Shown here: piece after piece, positions 46,101 to 58,100 of the stretch | How the letters are laid out: each line of letters starts with the position of its first letter | Numbering within the stretch: the stretch's first letter is position 1 | NCBI GenBank assembly: GCA_963931925.1 | Contig: OZ007570.1 | Location: 43,298,187 to 43,362,186 of the forward strand | Length of the DNA: 64,000 bases | Reading direction: 5' to 3' | DNA from: Onchidella celtica | Lineage: Eukaryota > Mollusca > Gastropoda > Systellommatophora > Onchidiidae | Translations under genes and position numbers: made by a program | The notes under the pieces: model-generated | Databases searched by the model: none | Told to the model about the DNA's origin: nothing | The model's input: the letters and a program-made list of their open reading frames with translations, nothing else

Positions 46101-49100
46101 AACTACATTTATGTTAATAGGCTTGAATAAGGCACTTTTACCAGAGCATCTGTCAGGGAACTGAATTGCTTTATGGATTTGAGATAACTGAACTTTTCAA
46201 TGTGGATTTACTATGTTTGAACTCTAGATACAAAAACAGGCGGTTTCTTTGAGTTCTGCATACTGCTTTGCAATGTTTGTTCGTCACAGGTCCTTAATAT
46301 TTTGTTTTTGTGAGTCCTTAAACTATTGAATTTGTGTGAACCCTGTTAACTCACTGATGCCTGTTCCCGCACAAGTTGCGGGATACCTAAATCGACGCAT
46401 AAGCCTAATCCCACACCTCCTGCGGGGTACATAAATAAAATTTCTAACCCCTGCACTGTTCCTGCAACACTTACGGGATTGGTTCTTTGCGGCAGTTTAA
46501 CATCTTGACTTGTTTCATTGAAAGTTTCACCGGGTTCAGATGGCAACTTTTTTTTAAACGATTTTTTAAAAACTATCACTCTATGCCGGGACGAAATAAG
46601 AACTTCTGTTGGTTGCTCAATCTGTCACACCTGATCGCTAGATCTAGTCAAGACAATGGCTTCAAAATGCAAGAAAACGAACATTTTCCAGCTTTTTGAA
46701 GACACCAGTGATGAATCTGAGGTAGATGTAGCCTATAATTCAGATCTAGATCCTGAATTCGTGCCTGGGATTGGGAAGGGAAATTCTGACTCAGATTCTA
46801 GATCTAGCCCTCCCAGTACCAGCGATCGTGCTAAGGCTAAGGCCAGTGCACTGAGTAAGGGCAAGGGGGAAGGCAAAGCCAGTAGCAGGTCTAGTTCTTG
46901 TTGACTAAGGTGAATAATAACATTACTTTCAAAGACTTGTGACACTTTCATACAATTTTTTTGACATTTTTATTAGGTCATCAGTACAATACACAAAGGC
47001 CAGAAATTTTTGCGAAACAAAGAAACTTGCCAAATTTTGAAAATTCATGAAAAAAAAACTATCTGAATAAATTTATTCAAGTTTTGTTTTTTGCATTGTC
47101 CAATTTAAAACCTGTTATGTATCAAAATATGGAATGGATTGGTGAATAAATGTGGTTGTGGGAATTTTTTGAAATACCCCCCCAAAACCCCTGGTCTTTA
47201 AGAGTTGTTCCGCCGTGGCGGGCTGGTCTTCAGTGAGTTAAAAACAATAGGTAATTGGTAAAGTGGACAAAAATCTGAACAAAAGTAAATAAATAAGTAA
47301 ATTTTCTCTAATTTTCGTGCATGTGAGTAGACCTGGAGTTTAACATTTTAGCCCTGGAAAAAACCAGTAAAATTATTCTCAAGGAAGTGCCAGGCAGTCA
47401 ACAACTCAAAGCAAACTCAAGAAAATTGAAAAACAAAACCAATTTAAAAAATCCAAACATCTGTGCACCCTCCATGGTATTTGAAACCTGCATGCAAAAT
47501 TTGGGGATTTTGGTGGCCTAATAAAAAAGCCTTTTGCGTTGAAAGGTGAAGAATTCGTGTAATATGCATCATGGCTGTTCTTCGCCGTGCTTTTAGTTTC
47601 TTGCCGGGTGGTTGAGTCACTGGCGGTCAAAAGGTCAGTCACTTCCTGCTGCCCCCACGCCTGCCGATACCGTCGGCTTACCGCTAATTAGTACTTTTTT
47701 AAACAGACAAGACAGAACATTGTGCATGCTTCTAATAAAGTGAACATCATAAAGTCAAATTCATTAACTTTTCTCTTGAATAATTTTTAAATATTTGACA
47801 TCGATCTCTAAAGAATAAAAAGAAAAGAGTGGTGTAAAATCCACTGTTTTCGCTGAACATGTGGATCATTAAATAATTATTTTTAGCCGTATAATGCCGG
47901 AGATTGCCATGAAATTAATATTTGTGTGGCGCTCCACGAAAACCCATCAGATGATGCACAGGCTGTTTTTGAGATACAGGCGTGCAAGGTAATTTTTCTT
48001 CGTTTCTCCGGTTACTACACCTGACACTTTAAACGGCCATATATCTCAAAAAGTGTTTGAGATATTGACTTCAAATAAAAAGCAAAATACACAGAAAATG
48101 GCCCTCTTTCATATTGATTGTGTATCTCAAACTGCTCAGTCCAACAAATTTCTACTACTTTTGTCTGTGTTTTGTCCATGGATGTGTCACAGGTGGATTG
48201 TTGGTTCAGTAATGCGAAAGATTGTGATGTGTGTTTTATTTGGCGTGGATTGAGCAATGGCTGGCAGAGTGAAGCTAATTTCGGCTGATGTTGACTGTGT
48301 ATTGTCTGTAAACAGTCTGACTGTATTGTATATACTTGTATTGGGCGGGTGCTCTTACTTGTACTGTCAGAGTGGTATGTTTCAGTGTGTTGGCGTTTGT
48401 GTTTTGTGTGAACTCTGGACTGACCTGCTTGGTGGATTGCTTAACTGATCCAAGACTTGTTAGACATGTTGTACAGTATTTATTACAAATTGGATGGTAA
48501 GGCCGTAATCACAAATTCTGTCCACATTTTTTTTTGAGTTCTCTCTGATCTGTCTTGCTGCGTGTTCTCCTCCTCTGTTTTTCAAATTGTTCAGTCTTTT
48601 GTGATGCTTAAAATACAGTTACTTTGAATGAGTCTCCTCTTTGTTTGAAGTCAGGTTAATAATAAAAACAGTAAAATGTCAGATTTAAAGGCGGCACAAA
48701 AGAGCTTCGGCCTGTTTCTATTTGTCTCTTGTTTTGTCAACATTCTTTCACCGCATAATCTGCACGGTTCATCCAAAAATACCATGTGTTCTTCCTTACA
48801 ATGCTCAATAGTTCCATAACAATACGGTAAATTTGTAGAGAATATGGAGAAAATCTTCTCATAACTCAGCTACTAATGGTGAGTGTGATGGGAAACTTTC
48901 ACACAGTAAATGTAACTGAATGCTTCATTTGAATGTAATTTTATTAATTTTGTGGACATCATTACCGAGATTTGGATTGATTAATGTGAACAATACGTTA
49001 ATGTTTAAAGAAAACACACGTTTGTAAAACATCTTTTCTGAAAGAACTAAAACAAATACACCAGAACAATTTGTACCATCAGACTCAGAAAAAGCAGAAC

Positions 49101-52100
49101 AAACATATTGATCACAATACAATGTTGACTTTAGCACAGATAGTAAAATAATGGGGTGAAAGAACATGATATCAAAGCTAGACCATTCGGATAGTGTGGG
49201 AGGCTGATGCGAGCGCATGCCACCCAGGGGAATCCCCTGCACCTGTCAGGTTACCGAGATTTATTAGCCTGGCCACAGCAAACTAAACGCATGCTCTCAG
49301 GCCATTTTGAATAGCCATGGCATGTAGAACTAATATGATCATGGAAATGTGAAATTCTGTTAACCAAGAAGGTGGCAGTGTAGTCCTGTTTTGATGCAGT
49401 TTTTCTTTTTCTTTTAATCTCATAGGGATGCTATTATCTCGTCATAAAGTAGGTAAACCTTCATTATTGTTCTTTTTTTTTTCTTAGGCATAAAGCCATC
49501 AAGAGCAAGATTGAACATAGAATACTTAATTGTTGCTTTTGCATGTACCCATTTCTCACTGATCTCACATTTTGCCCATTTTTTATTTCCAGCTTTGTAT
49601 ACAGAATAACCCAAATGAAGCAAGAAATATGCTACTTCAGAATCCACAGTTGGCATATGCCCTGTTGCAAGCTCAGATTGTGATGAAAATTGTGGATCCC
49701 CAAGTGGCTATGGTAGGGTTTCCTTTTAAACATGGGGGCTGTCAATGAATTAAAACTTTGTTTGTTGTGTGTTTTATCTTGTTTGATAGAATAGAGAGAA
49801 ATGGGGTCAATGTCAACTCTGATTACTAAAGGATTGTGTAACAGTTGATGCAAATTTCAGCACGTTATGATGGGGAGAATCAGATGAACTAATCGTCTAC
49901 CCTTTGAAAAACGAAACTGTCTCGAACTGTTGTAGAAATAAATAACAGGATCCGATGAACACTTAATACTAACGTTTAATAACTGTAAACAAGAGCTGAT
50001 ATCCACAAGTTACTTACACCTATCAGGGAAGGCACTTACACTTCTACTACAACTGGATTTACACCTACGATTTGCACCTTACGATTTTCACCCACGATTT
50101 GCACACGTCCTGCTCGCCTGGCCCTCCTTATATATATTCTGTCTAGGAACGTTCAGGAAGCGGCTTAACCGCCCCATAAGCACGAGACAGACCTAGATCG
50201 TTCGGGACACATACAAGCCACCCAATCGTACACAGACACGTCATAGAATTACATCACTCAAGGTCAACCTAGCGTAATCTCTGACACTGCCGTACCTTCT
50301 AGATTTTCTAGACATTCTACAGTGAAACAAACAAACCACATCAAAGAAAAATACCGGCCTTGCTGGCGAGAGGGGGGAGGAAGGTCGCCGAGTGAGACTC
50401 GCCAAGCGGGGGGTGAGAAAATATGGATCGTCCTACTAGTGGGACGCAACACAACTCCCCAATTTAAGTTGAACATTCTTCAACTATCTATATCACAAAG
50501 CGTCTACACTATCATAAAATACTTCTCATCTCCAATCTTACAATAGACATTGCTAATACTGTACTAGGTGTCTTCCCAATATCCTAAGTACAATACAATA
50601 ACCATATTATCTTTATAACACTAATACAATCTCATTACAATATCATTACAGTACCATTACAAAACCATGGTCAACAGTAGACCTACTATTATAACCAATA
50701 CACTACCATAACTATGGTGAAACGATGGTCAATGATACTATTAAAAATCATACAATGGTGAAACGATGGCCATCCAATACACAATGCTTCGTGCACGAAA
50801 CATAGCACATAACGTTGTACACAACGATGGTTGTCTTAAATACCAAATGCATAAATGCATAAACTCATAGATACAATGGCAAAAATACCAACACATATCG
50901 ACCACTGATCAGGGTCTAACTTCATCATATCAGATCAAACGAAGCAATACCAATACCGCCTAAGCTTAGGCCACTCGTAAATTACATCAATGCAACATAC
51001 AAAATCACTGCTTGCCCGCAGTTCCCATTTGGGTTACAGTCTTCAAAAATTACATTGTCCCACTGGTAACAAATAATGAAAACATCAACATATGACTAAT
51101 ACATAGTGGCTCTCTGCCGGCCAATAATTCAATACTCATTCAGATATGCCATTACAGTACAATACAGTCATCCCAGAAACGTATCTAACAGGCAAAACTC
51201 TGGGTTACAATACATCTCACTGAACTTGTACTATTCAAAACACTCTACTTAGGAAGTCGGCGCCGACATTTTCCTTGCCTTTGACATACCTAATCCTGAA
51301 TCGATATGACTGTAAAAATAGACTCCATCGTAATAGCTTTGGGCTGTCAAATCTGGCGGAATTCAAATACTCTAATGACCTATGGTCAGTCTGGAGCACA
51401 AACTCCTTACCATACAAATACAAAGTAAACTTCTTTACCGCCCAAACGATGGCTAGGCATTCTTGCTCTGAGACTGAATATTTCGTCTCACGAGGCAATA
51501 GCTTACGACTGGCATATGCCACAGGATATAACTTTCCCTCATATTCCTGCATAAGAGCAGCACCCAACCCGCGGTCTGATGCATCAGTTGCTAAGACAAA
51601 TTCTTTTGAAAAATCTGGCAGACATAACACGGGTTTGGAAACAATGGCATTCTTCAGAGAAGTGTACGCTTTCTCCTGCACTTCTTCCCACTGAACTACA
51701 TTGGGCTGACCCTTTCTAAGCAAATCAGACAGTGGTGCTGCAATCGCTGCAAAGTTAGGTACAAATTCTTGGTAATATCCCACCAGTCCTAAAAATGCTT
51801 TCACTTCCTTTTTAGTGGTGGGTCTGGGTGCATCCCGCACCTTACACACATTTTCTTCTAACAAGCCAATCATACCCTTTCCCACTGAGTGTCCAACAAA
51901 GTCCACTTCAGACGTTCCAATCAGGCACTTGGATGGTCTTGCAGTTAATCCAGCCTGGTCCATGCTCTGCAGCAATTCCTTGAGAGCCTTCACATGCTCG
52001 TCGAATGTCTCTGTATGGATCAGCAGGTCGTCCACATACGCTGTCACATTGTTCAGTCCCTGGATCAATGGCTTCACGATCCTGTTCAGTGTAGCTCCTG

Positions 52101-55100
52101 AGTTCATCATCCCGAAGGGCATCCGGGTGAATTCATAGTGTTCGCCCATGGTAACGAACGCTGTCTTGGGAATGTCTTGTTCCCGGACTCGCACTTGCCA
52201 GTATCCCTTGCTCAAGTCGATCCGAGAGAATATTCTTCCTCTCGACAGACTCTGGAACACTTCCGATGGGGCTGCTGTCGGATGAGGGTCGAACACAGTG
52301 ATCTTGTTCAGCCTCCTGTAGTCGATGCAGACTCGGTTGGATCCATCCTTCTTCTTGACCACAACAACCGGTGAAGCATATGCTGATGAGCTCCTGCGTA
52401 TGATGCCCAACCTTTCCATGGTGCTGAGCTCCTCATTCAAGGAGTCGCGCATAGCATAGGGCACTGGGTATGGTCGTTGCCGAACAGGTACCTCTGATGT
52501 CAGGTCGATGCGATGTTCGCCTAACTGGCAGCATCCGGGGAGATTGGTGAAGATGCGTTGATACTCCTTCACCACGTCGCCGAGTTGTTGACGTTGTTCC
52601 GGCGTCAGCTGCGTTCCATATTGGACATCTTCGTAGCCTTCCTTCTGGTCCCAGCTCCCTAGGTCGGCAAGGTCCTCCGTCATTCCACCGTTGTCGCCTT
52701 CCAGGTCGCAGTCCTCGATGACTGTCATGCCAGCCGACTCCACAGGTTGACTCGTCCATCACGTCGTTCTCTGCCAGCACAGTCCCAGCACCATCACCGT
52801 CGTCGTCCATCATAGCGTCGACATCTCCAGGTGTGGTGTCGCTCCTGCCGTCGTTCATCTCACACATCTCGGTCACGACAGATGCCGGTCCCATTGCCAC
52901 CGCCGCTGCTTGCGTCGTCGCTGGTGTAGTCCTGGGGATATACCTCTTGAGAAGGTTAGCGTGCAATGTCTTCTCTTTCACACCCATCTTGTCTCTGTAG
53001 TCGTTGACACCGACAACCGAGACTACCTTGTATGGTCCCTTCCACTGGACTAGGAGCTTGTTAGCGTTTGTCGGCAGCAGTACTAAAACTTCGTCGCCAG
53101 GGCGGAACTTTCTCTCTCGCGCCTTCCGGTCGTAGTAGGTTTTCTGTCTACCTTGTGCCTTTGAGAGTTCTTCCGTCGCTAACTTCCACGTGTCCTCCAG
53201 CCGCTCGCGTAGTTCCATGACGTACTGGTAACTAGTCTTTGTCTCCGGCTCCTCTACGTCCTTGGTCCATAACTGTCGCAGGATGTGCATCAGTCCCCTC
53301 ACCGTTCTTCCATACAGCAACTCGAATGGGGCGAACTTTGTCGATTCTTGGGGAACTTCACGATACGCGAAGAGCAGCGGGTTAATGTATCGGTGCCACT
53401 GCTTAGGTTGCTCCGCGCACAGTCGCCTCAAGGTCTTCTTCAGTGTGCCGTTAAATCGCTCCACCAGCCCGTTGCACATAGGGTGGTAGACTGTGGTGGT
53501 CGACTGTCGAATCCCCAGTAATCTGTTCGTTTCTTTCATGACGTCCGACATGAATTGAGTCCCTTGATCAGATAAGATCTCCTCGGGCACACCCAAACGG
53601 CTGTAGATATCTACTAAGGCTTCAGCTACTGTCTCCGCGTCAATCTTCTTCAAGGGGGTCGCTTCAGGGTAACGAGTAGCGTAGTCTACGTATACCAGGA
53701 TATACCGATGTCCGCCTTCACTTGGGGGGTCAATAGGTCCTACTAGGTCCACGGCCACTCTCCTAAATGGGATGTCTACCACTGGCATACTCTGCAAATG
53801 CACCTTAGGAGTCGCTCCCTTGTTCACTGTCCTCTGGCAGATGTCACATGAGCGGCAGTATCTCGCGACGTCACCTTCGATACCAGGCCAGTAAAAATTG
53901 CTCATCACCCTGTCCTTCGTCTTCTTCACGCCGAGATGTCCTCCGACGATAGAATCATGGGCAACACTCAGTACATACTCCCTCAGTTTCTCGGGTAGTA
54001 CCACTTGTCTTGTAATCGTAGCCTGTCTTATGTCCCTATAAATTCGGTACAGTACACCTCCGTGTCTCTCGAAATGTACGGACTTGTTGCCTCTGTTGGT
54101 CGGAATTTTCTTCTGCCCCAACTTCTTGAGGTCTTCGTCTTCTTCCTGGAGTCGGATGAGTTCCTTCCTATCCACTCCCGCGTGCCGTTCTGCCCTCGGC
54201 ACCCTCAGCGACGTAGACTGGTCCTTCCTCTTCTCCTGGGCCCTCGTGGTCACCACTCCTACCATCACCTCAGTATCAGGGTCGTACGGGTCCTTCGCTC
54301 CGTCCACGTTCCCGACTACTAGGTCGCAGATGGTCTCCGGGAGACACAGTGCCGTCACTCTGCCAGTCAGGTAAGGCGTCTTCACGTCGATAACGGCTTC
54401 CTCCGCCGCTAGCAAGGAGTTATCGATCCTCGCGATGAGTTTCTTCCCACCGGTGAGCTGTCCGTCGTCCACCAGTGATCGCCGCACCACTACACCTTCA
54501 CAGCCGGTATCTCTCAGGACGTCTACTGCTCGATTTCCAATCAAGCCCTTCATCACTGGTAACTTCAGCTTCTCCACGGTCCTTCCGTCACTGCATCCTC
54601 CGCACGTAACAGGCACCGCTAACTGGAGCTTCCCGTCCTTCATTACCGCTTGAACGTTGATGCTGGTGTCAGCCGTCGTCGCATCCTGTCTCGACGACTC
54701 GTCCGCCGCTATCACTACGGCCGCCGCCGCCTTGTTCGGCTTGCCTCGCCCCGTATCCTTCTGGGCTGGACACATTCTCCGAACGTGGCCTGGCTTTCCG
54801 CAAAGGTAACATCTCAACTCACCTTTGTCGTTTATCTTGGTACGACACTCCGTCGCCTTATGTCCCGGCCTCTGGCACCTATGGCAGACCTGTGTGCTTC
54901 TGTATCCGTTGGGCCTCTGTCGCACTGGCCGGCTCTGCAGTCTGGCGCTCCCGCTGAGTGTCCGGTTCCTCGCTACCAGGAACGCCTCCGCTGAGTCTGC
55001 GACGTCCTGTAGCGTCTTTGGCTTCCTCTCCCTCACATGGGTCGCAAGGTCTGGTGGGCAAGCATCCATAAACTGTTCTCTAACGAACAGGTCCCTCACT

Positions 55101-58100
55101 CCTTCGTAGGTCTTCTCCGTCTTTGATAGCTTTATCCACCTCTCTAGGTAAGTCTTGATCCTAATAAGAAACATCCCGACATCTTCTCCATCTTCAGGCT
55201 TACCTTGTCTGAACATGAGTCTGTAACCGTCCTCTGACAGGTTATACCTCTTCTGTAAAGCTTCCTTGACTTTATCGTAGTCCTTGGCCTCATCGATCGG
55301 CAATCGGCAGAAGCACTCCAGAGCTCTCCCAGACAGCAGGGCAGACAGTGATGTCGTCCAGGTGGATCTGGGCCAGTCCGCTGTCTCGGCAAACTTCTCA
55401 AAACGAAGTAGCCAGCTATCAAGGTCGTCCTTCCCATCCTGAAATGCAGGTAGCTTGGGTCTCTTGGAACTGGCGTGGTCGCTGGTCCCCTGCGTCGACT
55501 CGCCTCCACGCTGATGGCGGATCCTCTCCATCTCCAGCTCGTGATTCATCCTTTCCCTTTCCAGCTGAGCCTGCCGTTCAGCCTCCTTCTCCTGAGCTTG
55601 TCGTTGAGCCTCCTACTCCTGAGCCTGTCTTTCCATCTTCAGTTGCTCCATGCGCTCTTGCCTCTCTCTTTCCTCCTTTAGGCCTTCACGGATGTAATCC
55701 TGTCTCTCCTTCCCAGTGAGCTCCAAGGCGTCTGCTTCCTGGCCAAGCCTTCCAATAGCCTCTGACATGTTGTGGATACCCTCGATGATCTTTACACAAT
55801 TTACTGTACTTTAGAAAGACTTCGATGGTCTGAATTGAATCTGTTCTGATCTGATCAGATCCCGGACGAGCCCCCAATATGTAACAGTTGATGCAAATTT
55901 CAGCACGTTATGATGGGGAGAATCAGATGAACTAATCGTCTACCCCTTGAAAAACGAAACTGTCTCGAACTGTTGTAGAAATAAATAACAGGATCCGATG
56001 AACACTTAATACTAACGTTTAATAACTGTAAACAAGAGCTGATATCCACAAGTTACTTACACCTATCAGGGAAGGCACTTACACTTCTACTACAACTGGA
56101 TTTACACCTACGATTTGCACCTTACGATTTTCACCCACGATTTGCACACGTCCTGCTCGCCTGGCCCTCCTTATATATATTCTGTCTAGGAACGTTCAGG
56201 AAGCGGCTTAACCGCCCCATAAGCACAAGACAGACCTAGATCGTTCGGGACACATACAAGCCACCCAATCGTACACAGACACGTCATAGAATTACATCAC
56301 TCAAGGTCGACCTAGCGTAATCTCGGACACTGCCGTACCTTCTAGATTTTCTAGACATTCTACAGTGAAACAAACCACATCAAAGAAAAATACCGGCCTT
56401 GCTGGCGAGAGGGGGGAGGAAGGTCGCCGAGTGAGACTCGCCAAGCGGGGGGTGAGAAAATATCGATCGTCCTACTAGTGGGACGCTACAGATTGTCAAC
56501 ACAGACATGGATAAAGATTTATAATAATGATTTGTATCGTCTGTTTATATCTTGTCACCCCCGACATATATAACAGAGGAATAGAGTAATAAATAAAATA
56601 TATGTAACCAGCCAGGACGAGTTATTTTAAGCGACCAATCACAATGCACTATACGATCCCAGGGTGATTGCTTGACTATTCTGGGTCGCGGGGTGACTGT
56701 GCGGGTTTTGACAGGGAATAGGTAGATGTTTGCAAGTGTAACATAAAAAGTAAAGAAACATACAAATTTCAAATTTTAGGACGTAAAAGAATGGTTCAGT
56801 AGACTTTAAACTGGTTTTTCGTGGAATAAAAGGATTATCGTCTGCATATCATTAGGTAGACCCACAGACTAATGAATTAACCAGACTGGAAACATGAGCT
56901 GCGGGCTGTGTCGTTTTTTACAGAATTTCCCGAACGGCGACTGTATAACCTACATGGCCGCTGCTCGGGAAACTCCCGATTCTAGTTCTATCTGCAGTAG
57001 AAATTTCTTTTTATTTGTCAAGATTGGTTGTACATGTATTAATATCTTGGTGCGGAACCAAACTTCCGCGTTCAGTAGGCGCGTCAAAATGGTATCATTC
57101 AAAATTGTAGCTATGCTGAAGCGTCGGTCGCTACCTTAAACCTAAAATGGCGGATGGTTCATGACCTTTCGCTGTTTTGTGACGCCACACAATGGGATCA
57201 TCCAGTCTGGGTATTTTATTAGTCTGTGGATAGACCTATTTTCTGATCGGTTGCAAAGTTTCATTCATATTGGTTAAGAAACAGCACGGTACGAGTGTAT
57301 ACAAGAGAATGGCCCTCTTTCACACATGGTCTAAAAATAGACCCACTAGCGGTGACTTAATTGGGGCCTGTGCATGGCGATGTGCCCGATTAGTAGTGCT
57401 ACCCACAGTATTACATAAAAAACGAAGAAAAAACAACAAAAATGAAGACCTTGTCCTAAAAAGTGATAAGGTTATTAAATATGTATTGCTCTAAATGCAT
57501 AAGTTTTTTTTACATAGGATGTTACTCTGAGTGTGTGACCAAAAAATTGTTTTGATAAAACATGCTTTGAAAATAGAGAACACTTTTTCCAACCATTTAG
57601 GAATGAAGAGTGTTTATATCCGTTATAAAGATCAATTTTTGTCAGATTGAGGCACATAAAGTTCCATCCATGTTTGTCTGAAAGGAAACAATATTTCTGA
57701 ACAAGTCGTGAAAGTGAAATAAATGATATAAACAGCTGACTTTCGCTATCAGTGTCAGACTAGTTTGTGGCCATGAATGAACATCAGTCGGATGTACCCG
57801 TAGTACCAAGTGTAGACAAGATCAAAGCACCAACCAGTGATTGCAGGATTATGAAACAGAATGAGGTCATTTTTACTACGTGGTGGCCCTAAAAATTATA
57901 CAAGAAACTGAGTTTATTCAATTTTTAATATCAACAAAGGAGTCATTGCAGTTTTACTAGCTAGACTTGCCATCATGCTCCAACATTTTGAAGACTAACT
58001 GTATACTTCCACATGAGCGCTTCCGTTTTCGACAACCTTCAGCCACCTTTGGACGCAGGCCTCTCTGATGTTTTGCAACATCACTTCCCTGACCTCGTTG

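Larger units (their letters stand above)
49837..56490 (-). mobile_element. Gmr1-type Ty3/gypsy LTR retrotransposon, 6654 bp
   Basis: Fossil or recent LTR element inserted antisense in CSTF2 intron 5, flanked by the 5-bp duplication GATTG (49832-49836 and 56491-56495). LTRs are 49837-50451 and 55880-56490. They start TG and end CA and differ at only about seven places by eye, so it is young. Read on the minus strand, the coding part (about 51.2-55.6 kb) has gag with two CCHC knuckles near 54.8 kb, protease near 54.5 kb, integrase (about 53.3-54.0 kb), then reverse transcriptase and RNase H (about 51.2-52.5 kb). Integrase before reverse transcriptase is the Gmr1 order, unlike ordinary gypsy. 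It looks close to whole, with at most a break or two. Confidence 0.93.

Noticed and set aside
48257-48448. 63-codon frame rich in Leu, Cys and Val in CSTF2 intron 4
   Set aside because: Looks like a membrane segment by composition only. No homology or splice support.
52433-55549. Integrase-first order as a sign of a Ty1/copia element
   Set aside because: The reverse transcriptase and gag with CCHC knuckles look Ty3/gypsy-like, and Gmr1-type elements are known to have this order.
53262-55719. Several plus-strand frames of 70-120 codons
   Set aside because: They are antisense shadows of the gag-pol region of the LTR element.
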